Made by a program: the position numbers and the translations under genes | In this document: piece by piece, positions 1 through 11,590 of the stretch | How positions within the stretch are numbered: position 1 is the stretch's first letter | Layout: every line of letters starts with the position of its first letter | From: Cryptomeria japonica | Taxonomy: Eukaryota; Streptophyta; Pinopsida; Cupressales; Cupressaceae | NCBI RefSeq assembly: GCF_030272615.1 | Contig: NC_081411.1 | Span: 187,495,449 to 187,559,448 of the forward strand | Direction of reading: 5' to 3' | Length of the DNA: 64,000 bases | The notes under the pieces: model-generated | Databases searched by the model: none | The model's input: only the letters and a program-made list of their open reading frames with translations | What the model was told of the DNA's origin: nothing

Positions 1-334
1 AACCATGGGCTAAAACCACCCAATAAAGTAGACTCAACCTTATCTCCAATCTAGATGCCCTATGACGTGTCAAAACACATATCAACACACGTTCCTCCCT
101 TTTATAGCTCATTTATGTGTCCAATGCATTTTATATTTCCTATTTCAAGAGTCCAAACTTCTGGAGGCCATAACTTGTAAATCAGGTGTCCGATTAACGA
201 ATTGTTTGAAGCGTTGAAAGCTTGTGAAGTGCTCTATCACCTCGTGACATGTTATGTTAGTTACGCCCACTTTTTAGGGCATTTTAGATGGTTTAAAGCC
301 TTCAATTAAATTAAAACCTTTCATTGCACCTACC
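1..334 (-). repeat. 3' LTR of copia A, outer part
   Basis: This segment matches 11968-12297 in the 5' LTR with scattered substitutions. It stops at CTACC, where the 335-7205 element is inserted; the match resumes at 7206. The remaining 370 or so bases of this LTR lie left of the window. Confidence 0.88.
330..334. repeat. Target-site duplication CTACC, left copy
   Basis: CTACC directly precedes the left LTR of the inserted element and recurs at 7206-7210 directly after its right LTR. The uninterrupted LTR copy near 12290 has a single CTACC at the matching point. Confidence 0.85.
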
Positions 335-1501
335 TATAAAGTGGAAAATTGGATCCTAGTGACTCCCCACCTAGGAGAGAGAAAGGAAGCCACTAGGATG
401 ATTTTCAATTGGGAGGAACTCTACATTCAAAAGAGGGGCTTGAATCCACTAGATCCAAATCCGAGGGAAACAAGGATGTGAATTCCAAATGGATTGCAAG
501 GGTTGAAGTGTGATTTACCCTCTTTTGTAAAAGAGAAAGTTGACTTGATTATGCAGAAAAGAGAGAGGAAATGAGTGAAATGAGGAGCTACCAGTTCGGG
601 ATCGCGCTATAACTTCAGATCTGAGCTAGTTAGATTGATATGGATCTGCCCTACAAATTTGGAGAAAAGTTGTCGGGACTGTGGCAGGAATGTACATGGT
701 CCTCCACAAAATTCGTGAAGCGAAAAGGGTTCTCCTGTCTTTGCAAATGAAGCCCAAACCTGCAATTAAAGTTGCACACCTGCAACCTACACATAGAAAA
801 GAGAGGGAAAATGGTTGTGGATAGGCATTTGCCTCAGTCAAACCCCGGTTGAGGAATCAACCTTGAAAGAAAGTAATTGTGAATGCTTGAATGTAAACCT
901 TGTAGATGATGATTGCTTTGCTTCTTCAATGTAACCTTCTGAATGTATACCTTGTAGATCTGCAACTTGTTGATGATGATTGCTTTGCTTCTTGAATGTA
1001 ACCACAAATGTTGTATGAAATGGCATGTAACATGACAAAACCCTATAACACACACATGCTTGCAAATGAATGTTGTAATGTTGCTCCAATGGATGAATGA
1101 AGAAGACTTGAATGCTTGATGATGACCTTGAAATCCCATATCTTATCCTTATGCCTCTCATCCCCCTAAATGAGGAAATTGACTCCCCTTTTATATATGC
1201 CTCAAGGATTAATTTTCAACCATTGAAGGCCAACAAAGAGAAATTACAAATCCCGAAGGAAAATTATGCATAGGAGACCGGGCAGACCTAACTTAGGGCC
1301 ACCCTAAGGGGTGGGGACAGGGGCGCCATGCCCCTGTCCTGCCCTATTTTGGGGCCCGGACAGGGTCTAGAGTTTAGACAAGGAGGGTTCAAGGATGAAA
1401 AATGCAAAAAAGGGGTCTTGATTAGGAAGGAAGATGTCGTCGCCGAGTGAGGACCTAAAATGTGGTTAAAATTGCAGGGGTCGCAATTTTATGACACTAC
1501 A
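335..1501 (-). repeat. 3' LTR of the nested gypsy-like element
   Basis: It is colinear with 6068-7205. The minus-strand start is TGTAGTGTCATAAAATTGCG and the end is ...TTTATA, a change from the expected TTTACA seen in the other copy. It has a short internal duplication around 900-1010 not present in the other LTR. Confidence 0.88.
1188..1197 (-). promoter_or_regulatory. Probable TATA box in the LTR
   Basis: TATATAAAAG on the minus strand, about 305 bases inside the LTR. The equivalent site in the sister LTR is GTATAAAAGG (6891-6900), and the related solo LTR at 13253-14486 has TATATAAAG at the same relative place. Conservation across three copies supports a U3 promoter element. Confidence 0.6.
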
Positions 1502-1512
1502 TTTAGCCCCCA
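1502..1512 (-). other. Polypurine tract of the nested gypsy-like element
   Basis: TGGGGGCTAAA on the minus strand directly abuts the TG start of the 3' LTR, the expected position for the plus-strand primer of reverse transcription. Confidence 0.7.
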
Positions 1513-2215
1513 CTTTAGCAGGAGTATGGCCTACGCCAATATTGTCGATAAAGTAGAAGAAAAGGAAAGATGAAGATGAGGGACGTGGAGCAATACCACA
1601 AGGAGTATAAGACACCACTAATATTGAGGAGCAAAAAGCCCCCAATCTTAGGGTCTCAACTCACGCCAACATACACAAGAGAACACAAAAAGGCACAAGA
1701 CACATGAAAACAAAGACAAAGCACAAAAGACACACGACAAGAACAAGACACAAAACTAACTAGCTGAAGAGACCTCAATACTCAGATGTCTCAACAACTA
1801 ATCAGGACACAAAGACGAATGCCATCACATAAACACAAGCAATCACATAAAGAGCAAAGATGACATCACCCATGAACCATCAATAGTAAAACTATGAGTT
1901 CATGAGAGGAAGAAGAGAGAGAACATGAATACACACCTTGGTGATCCATGAGAAGAAAAGCGAAGAAGAAAGAAACCATAGACATCTCGCCCCTAAAACT
2001 AGGTGATCCATGGAGAGAAGGACATGGAAAATCTCGCCCCTAGAGCCTGTCTAGGTGATCCATGTAAAGGGAGAGAGTGAGAACAACGTTAGTTCCAATC
2101 AACCTCATGCACATGTGTGCAAGTGAGGTTCAAAGCGCCTCATAGGAGTCTATGCCCGAGTATGCTACAACCTATATAGAATGTATAGTACAAATGTCAA
2201 GAAAGGTGTGACATC

Positions 2216-2597
2216 CCGCTCTAAGAGTTAGTGCTTTGGTTCCAATAATAATCACCCCACATAAAAGAAAAGTGGTGTCATCTCGCTCTAAGAGTCTATG
2301 CTTTGGTTCTGAGAATGACCCATTGTACAAGAAAAGAAGAAGTGAAGACATCTCGCTCTAAGAGTCTATGCTTTGGTTCTAAGAATGACCCATTGTACAA
2401 GAGAAAAGTGACGACATCTTGCTCTAAGAGGCTTCCCTCTGGTTCCAAGAATGTCTCACTGTTCAAGAAAAGTGACGACATCTTGCTCTAAGAGGCTTCC
2501 CTCTGGTTCCAAGAATGTCTCATTGTACAAGAAAAGTGATGACATCTTTCTCTAAGAGGCTTCCCTCTGATTCCAAGAATGTCCCACTGTACAATGC
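2216..2597 (+). repeat. Tandem array, unit about 62-67 bp, about six copies
   Basis: Each unit contains CGCTCTAAGAG (or TTGCTCTAAGAG), a TTTGGTTC or CTCTGGTTCC stretch, then AAGAATG(A/T)C, CACTGTACAAG and AAAAGTGA. The last three copies are more alike (GGCTTCCCTCTGG type) than the first three (TCTATGCTTTGG type). Small ORFs in both directions here are by-products of the repeat. It lies in the interior of the nested element. Confidence 0.8.
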
Positions 2598-3993
2598 ATG
2601 AGAGAAATATAGTACAAAGGAGCAGTGTGGGTGCCCCCCCCCTTAAGATGTCGATGTCAACATAGGGTAATGTTGACATCTTAAGGAAATAAGAACAAGG
2701 ATGCCTACCTCCATCACAAAGAAGATATCTGTTATGCAACAATGTCATAAATCCAAGCAAGAGAGGGATTACTCTTCAAGCAAGGATAAGATAGTTGAAA
2801 GGAGATATCTTGTTGTAAGTGTAAAGGTGATCCTTGGAGGAGAAGAAATCTTTGTTCAAAAGACATCTACCCCCAAGAGGAGTTGTCTTAGACAGATATA
2901 ACATCTTCTAGAACAAGAAAAGGAAAGAACAAGAATGCAATCCTTCCTCCTATTTCTAGGTGAAAGGGATTCTTGATGAGGGATGACTCACTTTTAGCCC
3001 GTAGAGGGATGGTTGAATTTATCATAGATGTACATTACCAAGTGTAAAAGAGGTTGTAGTCAAGAACTAACACCTCTTGTATAAGAGAGAATCATTGAGT
3101 GAACAACAACAATTCCACACAAGGAATGACATCAAGTAATAGAACTCACACCATCCACTTAATAGGGCAAAGTGGATCCCTAGAGAAAGAGAGAGAGAAG
3201 GATCATTGCCCCCCAATCTAAGGGACAATGAGAAGAGCCTACACAATCTACTAGAGAGAGATTAAACATAAGCAAATGTCCAATGAACTTACATGAACAT
3301 ATGCAAGAAAAGACATTAGTAAATGTAAAATACACGTCTCAAGAAGTGGTAATCTTCGAAAGGAAAAAAACATCATATATTCCCCAAGGGGGATTAATCA
3401 TAAAAGAATACCATTGTAAGAAATGATAATCACATATGAAAAATGCAGCCCCTAAAAGAAATAATGATAAGAAAGAAAAGGGAAAGGAGTGAAAATCCTT
3501 GCCCCCCAAGTGAGGAGAACAAGGAGAAACATTACACATTTTCTGATGATGATTATTTTCAAGTGATATGCCATCCTAGTGGAACAAATCCTTTCAAGGA
3601 AGGGATACATACTTCTCAAGAGATCATTCCCTGCTAAGGGACATATCATACTTGCGAATAATCGAAACCATAGAAGAGGTAAGATTTCCAAGAGAATGAA
3701 GGAAAAAGAAGAAGTGCAGTACTCATTAAAGATGCCCCTCTCCAAGCAAAGAGGGAAACCAAAGAACAATTATATGCTCGCATAAGAATAACCCTATGCA
3801 AGAAAAAAGATCTAATAATGAATAATGCACAAAGATAGAGATAAATGTATAGAAAGAAGAAGAAAAATGGACTTCATGTTGCTGCCCCAAAGTATGTTAA
3901 AGTGAAACAATACCACCACTAATGATAAAGAGCTCCTATTAAATGTATTGTTTATGCCATAGGGTGAAGAGTAACATGAAGGGAAAAGAAGTG

Positions 3994-5190
3994 CTAAGGC
4001 ATTATGTTTTTACCGAGAAATACAACTAGATCTTCTGTGAGACAAATTTGTGCAAGATCATATTGCAGTTCAACAAATTTCTCAAATGCATAACATTTTC
4101 CAAGAGAATGTGAATATGAATCATGAAAAATGCAATATTCAATACCTTTCACTTGCTTAAGATTTTTGTTTCTATTTTGAGGAAAGGAAATTTTCTTGTC
4201 ATAATTCAACCTCCAATAGATTCTTGCAGCTAATCTGACAGGATGGTAAATATCGTCTTGCCATGAAGGAGAGGGTTTGTTAGGAGAAGAAGTTTCATTA
4301 TCCACAGTTCTTATTTTGCCACTATCTATGCCATCTTGAATAGATTTTTAAAAATCAGGCAATCATCAGCATTATGGTCATGGGTTTGATGAAATGAACA
4401 AAAAGGACGCTTTGAGGAAGAAGCATTCTTGCGGGCTCTTTTGATTTATTGTTTTTTAAGGTAATCTTGAAAGTTTTGAAGCCTAAGCAACTCGTCCATA
4501 GAAAGAGGGGTACCACTTCCTAGGCCTCATGTAGTAGTTTGTGTAGGAGGGTTTATAGGGACACGAATTCCATGCTCAAATTTCCCAATTCCTTGTCCTT
4601 TAAAACCTTGTTTTGTAATTATATGAAAACCATGACTATAAGCATGTTGCAATTGACTAGGTGGAGGAACACGATCATGAATTTCTTTGAAATCTGATGT
4701 GTAAGGAGGTAGAAAAGGATTTGTAGATGAAGGAGGAGTATCATGTGAAATGGCAATCTCTTTTCCTTTATCAAGCTTATCCTTTTTGGAAGATTGGGGA
4801 AGAACATCTTCATCATCTAAACGCTCATTTTTAGTGATTTATATGCAAGGGGAAAGGTCATGAATAAAATGCATGACATCATCCTCCCTACATAGACTTT
4901 GATGTTGAAGATAGGTCTTAAGAGAATAACAAGGATCTAAAGATGTAAGAATGTTGATGTTCTCATATTGCCCCCCTTGCTCAAGGGTATGTATATGAGG
5001 AGAAGACGAGTCCATATTACTTTCCAATGCTTGCTCTCTTGTAGAAAGATCATTGGGTAAAGCATTAGATCTTATTTCATCTACACAAGATACCCTAGGA
5101 GAGGTACAAAGGTTAGGATCTCTAGGTTTAGTATCTACAAAAGATCTAAGATGATTAACATAGGAAATGCATTTTGTTAACAACATCATC
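3994..5190 (-). pseudogene. Gag-like reading frame with two CHHC zinc motifs, broken
   Basis: A mostly single minus-strand frame can be followed from about 5190 to 3994, interrupted by several stops. Its N-terminal half is polar and its middle proline-rich. Around 4355-4396 it encodes a cysteine-histidine motif C-x2-H-x4-H-x4-C (CSFHQTHDHNADDC), and around 4083-4140 a second one of identical spacing (CIFHDSYSHSLGKC). Motifs of the C-x-FH...H...C type are known from gag proteins of Ty3/gypsy elements, where they are thought to bind nucleic acid. The hydrophobic stretch upstream of 5190 in the longer open frame is probably untranslated sequence. No protease or RT follows. The assignment to gag is by motif only. 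Confidence 0.6.
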
Positions 5191-6048
5191 ATAATGCAAC
5201 ACAGATGATACATGAAAGCTTTGAGATCAAATTGAAAAGAAAATAATTTAATTGGAAATCCTAACAACAAAATATGACCGAGTGTTATGAATGAATAGAA
5301 GCAACAAGAAATGAAAGAAACTCTTATCCGACACATGATTGTAGTAAATATATGCAAAAAGCAATGTAATCACATGCGAAAGAGCAAGTAAATCCAATTG
5401 ATTAATTGCCATTAAAAGCCTCTTAAGTGAAATCCGAATTTGCTGAAAAAATAGATCTAAAATTAGGACCTTTTCTTAAAATTAAATTTAAGATGTGAAT
5501 TTGATGGATTTTGAATTTGTGTTTAACCTTAGAGAGTGTTAAAATTGATAAAGTACGTTGATTTTCTGGATTTGAGCTGAAAAATACAGTCCATTCCGTC
5601 TCCCAAAATTTCAGGAAAAAAGTTGAGGACCGTGGCGGGAGCGCACACGGTCTAACCAACTTCTTTTGAAATTTTCAAGAATGATAGAAATTATGATATT
5701 AATGTGGAATCCAAAAAAACAGCCAATTTGGAGATGTCTAGATCGATCAAACTTGCAGTCAAAGGTTGAAAATAGAAGAATCTTAAAAATTAGGGTTTTA
5801 TGATTTAACCACTGAATTTTCAAAATAAAGAGACAGATTTAAATTGCAATTTTGAAATAGAAATTAGATTTGTAACAAGTAGTTAAAATTTTACACCTCA
5901 CAAGCTTAATTTTCTCAAAATGAAAAATTAGGTTTTTTATGCAATTAATCTCTAAAATTTGCAAATAAATCAAACTGGAAAATGAAAATTTGAAATTCAA
6001 ATTGCAATTAATCAAATCTAAGAATGAGAAATTAGAATTAATGTGTAA

Positions 6049-6064
6049 GATGTTGGGTTCACCA
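6049..6064 (-). other. Primer-binding site of the nested gypsy-like element
   Basis: TGGTGAACCCAACATC on the minus strand lies three bases inside the 5' LTR. It begins with TGG, the complement of a tRNA CCA end, but is not the initiator-Met type used by the copia elements here. I cannot name the tRNA. Confidence 0.6.
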
Positions 6065-6067
6065 AAA

Positions 6068-7205
6068 TGTAAAGTGGAAAATTGGATCCTAGTGACTCCC
6101 CACTTAGGAGAGAGAAAGGAAGCCACTAGGATGATTTTCACTTGGGAGGAACTTTGCATTCAAAAGAAGGGCTTGAATCCACTAGATCCAAATCCGAGGG
6201 AAACAAGGATGTGAATTCCAAATGGATTGCAAGGGTTGAAGTGTGATTTACCCTCTTTTGTAAATGAGAAAGTTGACTTGTTGACTATGCGGAAAAGAGA
6301 GAGGAAATGAGTGAAATGAGGAGCTACCAATTCGGGATTGCGCTGTAACTTTGGATCTGAGCTAATTAGATTGATACGCTGCCCTACATATTTGGAGAAG
6401 TCGTCGGGACCATGGTGGGAATGTACATGGTCCTCCACAAAATCCGTGAAATGAAAAGAGTTCTTTTGTATCTGCAAATGAAGCACAAACCTGCAACTAC
6501 AGTTGCACACCTGCAACCTACACACATAAAAGAGAGGGAGAATGGTTGTAGATAGGGGTTTGACTCAGTCAAGCCTCAGTTGAAGAATCAACCTTGAAAG
6601 AAAGTAATTGCAAATGCTTGAATGTAAACAATGGAAATGTATACCTTGTAGATCTGCAACTTGTTGATGATGATTACTTTGCGTCTTGAATATAACCACA
6701 AATGTTGTATGAAATGGCATGTAACATGACAAAACTCTAACACACACACACATGCTTGCAAATGAATGTCGTAATGTTGCTCCAATGGATGAATGAAGAA
6801 GACTTGAATGCTTGAATGCTTGATGATGACCTTAAAATCTCATATCTTATCCTTATGCCTCTCATCCCCCTAAATGAGGAAATTGAATCCCCTTTTATAC
6901 ATGCCTCGAGGATTAATTTTCAACCACTGAAGGCTGACAAAGAGGAATTACAAACCCCGAAGGCAAATTATGCATAGGAGACTGGGTAGACCTAACTTAG
7001 GGCCACCCTACGGGGTGGGAACAGGGGCGCCACGCCCCTGTCCTGCCCTATTTTGGGGCCCAGACAGGGTCTAGAGTTTAGACAAGGAGGGTTCAAGGAT
7101 GAAAAATGCAAAAAAGAGGTCTCGGTTAGGAAGGAAGATGTCATCGCCGAGTGAGGACCTAAAATGTAGCTAAAATTGCAGGGGTCGCAATTTTATGACA
7201 CTACA
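6068..7205 (-). repeat. 5' LTR of the nested gypsy-like element
   Basis: It begins TGTAAAGTGG and ends GACACTACA on the plus strand and pairs with 335-1501. A TATA-like GTATAAAAGG lies at 6891-6900 on the minus strand. Confidence 0.88.
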
Positions 7206-7392
7206 CTACCAAAAACAGAAACTTTAATGTCTTCAAAACTAGTTATGATTTTGCAACGAAAATGTACCGACATGCTTATCTAGCCAATCTGAAGCTTTGG
7301 GGAAAATTTTGCGCCATTTCATGCTCAAACAAAAACTTACTATAAATAGTAACCTCATATAAATGCAAGGTTGAGACGCCATTTTTCCAACA
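7206..7392 (-). repeat. 3' LTR of copia A, inner part after the nested insertion
   Basis: It matches 12289-12476 of the 5' LTR and resumes exactly where 1-334 breaks off. The minus-strand start TGTTGGAAAAATGG is preceded by a purine run (AAGTGGGAAAA, 7393-7403) that fits a copia polypurine tract. Confidence 0.85.
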
Positions 7393-7446
7393 TTTTCCCA
7401 CTTGACGAACACCTTGCAAGAGCAAAGGGAGTATATACACAATACA

Positions 7447-8091
7447 TTAATTGTTAGGGGCCATGAAACCCATAGACTCCGAACACCATCTGAACTTCTC
7501 TATGCTCACAACTTTAGTTAAAGAATCTGCAACATTCATCAAAGCCTCTACCTTAACCAGCTTGACCCTACCATCTTCGACCATATCTCTAACAAAATGA
7601 TACTGAACATCAATGTTTTTGGTCTAGGCATGAAATGTTGGGTTCTTAACTAGGCAGATTGTACTTTGACTGTGATAATAAACTATCATTGCACCTTGTT
7701 TTCTTCTAATATCTGAACACAGTCTCTTAAGACAAATGACTTATTTACAAGCATGCGTAGCTGCTATATACTCTGCTTTCGTAGTGGACAAAACAACCAC
7801 AACCTATTGTTTACTCATCCAACTAATTGCACCACCAAATAAAGTAAACACAAGCACTGGTGGATATTCTACTATCAATATCACCTCCCTAGTCTGAATC
7901 CACATAACCATGAATATCAAGGGAAATCATGTCTCCAACCAAATTACCATGATAACACAAAAAATATTCTGAGGTACCCTTCAAATATCTGAAGGCTACC
8001 AAGATTGGACATATATCTGGAAAGAACTCCCTGCTTGGGCAATGTCTGGTCTAGTACAAACCATAACATACATCAAACTTCCAACTGCACA
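7447..8091 (-). pseudogene. Copia A RNase H and pol C-terminus
   Basis: Read on the minus strand, this is the end of the copia polyprotein. A recognisable RNase H motif, STTKAEYIAATHACK, is encoded around 7741-7795, and the tail ending FMAPNN-stop closes at 7447, 45 bases before the PPT. RNase H removes RNA from the RNA-DNA hybrid during reverse transcription. Several stops occur between the motif and the RT block upstream, so the region is not open. It is contiguous and in register with the RT domain at 8092-8881. Confidence 0.75.
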
Positions 8092-8881
8092 CTAGTAAGG
8101 CACTTTGCTCATGTTTTTCATCTCTGATGGAGATATAGGACAATCTAAAATAGATAATTTTGTTCCAACTGTAAAGGGAACACACAATGGTCTACAATCT
8201 TGCATGTTGAACCTCCGTAAAACTAAATTCACATACTTACTCTGGCCTAGCCATAGCTTTCTATTCACTCTATCTCTTCTAATTGTCATCCCAAGATTAT
8301 GTTTTGCTACACCAAGATCTTTCATTTCAAATTTAGTAGCAAGTTGAGACTTTAGTTTTGAAATCATACCTTTCCCTTTACCAATGAATAACATATCATC
8401 AACATATAATGCAACGTACAGGTAATGATCACTATATGATTTATAATAAACACAGTGTTCTGATTTAGAACGCTCAAATCTAAACCTCAACACATGTATC
8501 AAATTTTTGGTACCACATCCTAGGACTCTATTTGAGGCTATACAAATATTTATTTAATTTACAGACCAAATTACTTTTACCTTTCACCACATAGTGCTCT
8601 AGGTGTGTCATATAAATATCTTCCTCCAAATCACCATGAAGGAAAGCAGTTTTCACATCCATTTGCTCAATCTCTAAATCATAAGCAGCAACAATAGAAA
8701 GCAAAAATCTAATGGATGTCATTTTTGCAACAGGAGAAAATGTCTCATTGTAATCAACACCCTCAACTTGAGAGTAGCCTTTTGCAACCAACGTTGCTTT
8801 ATACTTCTCAATGCCTCCATATGAACCAATCTTTTTCTTGAACACCCATTTACAACCAATAGGTTTCCGTCCTTCAAGCAA
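8092..8881 (-). pseudogene. Copia A reverse transcriptase
   Basis: Two open blocks (8528-8881 and 8092-8502) encode the RVT_2-type reverse transcriptase of Ty1/copia. The first holds the KWVFKKK and ATLVAKGYSQ motifs and the [14 protein letters not shown] motif with a catalytic aspartate. The second holds the YVDDM catalytic box followed by FEMKDLG. The blocks are separated by a stop near 8520 and the first cannot be extended to a start codon. RT copies element RNA into cDNA in a virus-like particle. The domain is recognisable end to end but not translatable as one protein. Confidence 0.88.
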
Positions 8882-9223
8882 TGGTACAAAGTCTCACGTA
8901 TCATTCCTTTTCAAAACTGTCATTTCTTCTTCCATAGCAATCTTTCAAGATTTTGCATCATTCACACCTAATGCCTCTTCTACATATCTAGGTTCATCCA
9001 CATTAGTATTCAAAGCAAAAATACATATTTAATCATCAAGTGAATACCTTTCAGATGGTTGTCTATGTCTTATAGACCTTCGAACAAGCTGAGTTGGAGG
9101 TTCTTTCTCCTCTTCTGAAGATTCAAAGCTAGACGAACTCTCCTCAACTTCTTGCCTATCAAGTGGTCTCGATTCAACTTTTTCAAGTGTAGAAGGGAAT
9201 TGAATCACATATTCTTGTTTAGT

Positions 9224-10100
9224 CTATCCTGACTGCAATGTAATAGAAGGAGACTTAATTTCTCTAGAAATAACACTCCTACTATGTATTACTATTACCT
9301 GTTGTGCAACAGAGTCCCAAAGCTTGTATCCTTTCACACCATAACCATATTCAATGAAGATACATTTCACAGCCTTGTTCTCCAACTTTGTTTGCTTCTC
9401 CTTTGACACATGTGCATATGCCTCGCAAACAAAAACTCTAAGATGTCTCAATGAAGGCTTGTGACCCGACCATGCTTCCATGGGTGTTTTATCAACAAGA
9501 GTTGATATAAGAGACCTGTTAATCATGTAGCAAGTAGTGGCAACAACTTCAACACAAAACTTTTGTTTTAAATCACCACCACTCAGCATACTCCTAGCCT
9601 TCTCCATCAATGTCTTGTTCATTCTTTTTGCAACTTCATTTTGTTATGGAGAATACATAGTTGTCTTTTGTTTATTAATGCCATAGTCTTTACAAAATCT
9701 ATCAAAATCATTAGAGCAAAATTCACTACCACTATCAGTCCTCAAACATTTCATTTTCTTTCTAATCTACAAATCAACCATTGCTTTAAATTCTTTAAAT
9801 CAATTGAAAACTTCATATTTGCTTTTCAGAAAGTATACCCATGTCCTTCTACTAAAATTATCATAAATGAAACATAATATGTGGATTTTCCAATGGAAGG
9901 AAAATCTACAAGACCAAACACATCAAAATGAATAAGACCCAAAACACCACAAGATTTATGAGAACGAGTAAAACTGAATGCAGTTTTGTTTTCCATAAAT
10001 GCAATGCTCACATAAATCAAAGTCAAGACTACAATCATTCAAACCTTCAACAAAAAATTTATTTTTCAAGGTCCTTAGACCTTTTTATCCAATGTGACTG
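9224..10100 (-). pseudogene. Copia A integrase
   Basis: The core begins with an HFDVFG motif around 9930 (first catalytic Asp kept). A second Asp lies in LRTDSGSEF around 9735, and the third position, normally VAERMNRT in copia, reads VAKRMNKT near 9620, so the catalytic Glu appears replaced by Lys. The following open block 9224-9622 has the CYMINR and TPMEAW motifs and the conserved C-terminal HVSKEKQTKLENKA stretch typical of copia integrases. Integrase inserts the cDNA into the host genome. Stops interrupt the core. The Glu-to-Lys change alone should inactivate the enzyme (inference from the known D,D-35-E family). Confidence 0.8.
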
Positions 10101-10365
10101 TCTCTGGTGCCATAACATAAGTCTTCTTTGTAGGTAACTTTGCTTCAGAAGAAAGAGCACCCTTAAGTACCTAAAAGCCATGTCCATCCGTTGAAGGTGA
10201 AACCCTCAAATCTTCCGACAAAGTATCCACGGATTTATTTTTTACATGAGTGCTATTACACTCAATAATGTATGCCTCTAACCTATACAAAATGTCGAAC
10301 ATGACACCTCTAACAATCACCATAGCACCATTAATCATCTTACATCCTGCATCGGAAAAGACTAC

Positions 10366-11439
10366 CTACGCACCCACATCTATTAGTTTGCTCACATCTA
10401 ATAAATTTTGTTTTAATCTAGGGATATGCAGCACACTGCTAATCCTTTTTACTCTACCATCAAAAAACTTGATCCTGACTTTACCATGACCAACAATATC
10501 TAAATGTGAACCATCACCGAAGTACACCTTACCTCCATTAAATTCTTCATATTCAAAAAACCAATCTCTCTTAGAAGTCATATAAAAATATACACCTAAG
10601 TTAATTAACCATGCATCATTACTTGCATGAGTAGTCAAAGCTGCAATGAATGCATCACCATCTTCGTTATCGGACTCAGAATAAAAAAACAAACTTCTTG
10701 TTTTTCTTTTTCTTAAATTCTTCTTTGCAGTCCTTACGGATGTGTCTTGATTTATTGCAATTTTAGTAGATGACTTTGGACTTTCCATGAGATTTCGATC
10801 TCCCTCTAGATTGGACTTATTATGCTTCTCATTCTTCTTCCATTTTTCCTTAGGTCTTCCACAGATAGTAGTAAGGGCTTCCTTCGAACTAATAGATACA
10901 TTCCTCCACTTCTCTTCACCAAGTAGGGCACCCACCACATCTTCAAACTTCAAAACAACAAAAGTACTACTGATAGCCATGACAAGAGAAACCCACGAAT
11001 CAGGCAAAGAACAAAACAAGATCTGACATTTCTCCTCTTCATCCATCTTAACACCAACAAATACTAATTGAGCCACCAACATATTAAATGCTTTCAGGTG
11101 GTTTGTAACTCGTCCACTGTCTTCCATTCTCAAGGAATACAATTTCTTCCTCAAGAAAATCTAATTCAAGAAGGATTTCACTTGATATATTTCACCAAGC
11201 TTAGTCCATAGCTTCTTTGTAGAGTTCTCTCCGTGGACATTAATCAGAACAAAGACTGCCAAGCACGATTTAATTTAACCCTTGGCTTTTCGGCCCATAA
11301 CATCATACTGAGCAGCCACAGTAGGATTTGCAAGTCTTGAGACATTTGCATCATCAACATCCCACAGATCTCAATCTATTAGCAGATTTTCTATTTTCAA
11401 CTTACACATCTTAAAATTACTTCTTGAAAATTTGTCCAT
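10366..11439 (-). pseudogene. Copia A gag and protease region
   Basis: The likely gag start is the ATG at 11439, reading MDKFSRSNFKMCKLKIENLL, the standard gag opening of this copia group. The frame continues through stops near 11360, 11270 and 11160 into a long open block (10366-11154) with the KLYSLRM and CQILFCSLPDSW motifs. A lysine-rich linker follows, where the zinc knuckle normally lies; I see no intact CCHC. The protease region reads AWLINLGVYFYMTS, where copia normally has a D-S-G-A active site; here Asp is Asn and Ser is Leu. Gag forms the particle shell. The protein would be neither full length nor cleavable. Confidence 0.82.
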
Positions 11440-11576
11440 GTTTGTTCTCACTAACAAACTTGCCAATTGAAAATTCTTGCAACAAGATCAAAAAGTATCT
11501 TTTGCACAAACTCCCACTCAAATCTGGATTAGTTCAAAAAATCCAACAATCCACAACTGAAACAAAAAGTGATCAA

Positions 11577-11588
11577 GTTTTGATACCA
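11577..11588 (-). other. Primer-binding site of copia A (initiator tRNA-Met type)
   Basis: TGGTATCAAAAC on the minus strand, two bases inside the 5' LTR, matches the common copia PBS TGGTATCAGAGC at 10 of 12 positions. Confidence 0.8.
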
Positions 11589-11590
11589 TT

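Larger units (their letters stand above)
335..7205 (-). mobile_element. Non-autonomous gypsy-like LTR element nested in the copia A LTR
   Basis: The element has two LTRs of about 1.15 kb (335-1501 and 6068-7205), a 5-bp target duplication CTACC, a PPT at 1502-1512 and a PBS at 6049-6064, both placed for minus-strand orientation. The 4.57-kb interior shows only a decayed gag-like reading frame and a tandem repeat array. I see no protease, reverse transcriptase, RNase H or integrase motif in any frame, so it would have to be moved by proteins from elsewhere. In the first 230 bases the LTRs differ at roughly ten positions by eye, fewer than in the other LTR pairs here, so this is one of the younger insertions. 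The CHHC gag motifs point to Ty3/gypsy rather than copia. Confidence 0.85.

Noticed and set aside
2296..2760. Small ORFs in both directions
   Set aside because: Produced by the 65-bp tandem array and its flank.
4839..5357. Hydrophobic N-terminus suggesting a membrane protein
   Set aside because: Its C-terminal half is in the gag-like frame; the hydrophobic part is AT-rich sequence upstream of it with no conserved motif.
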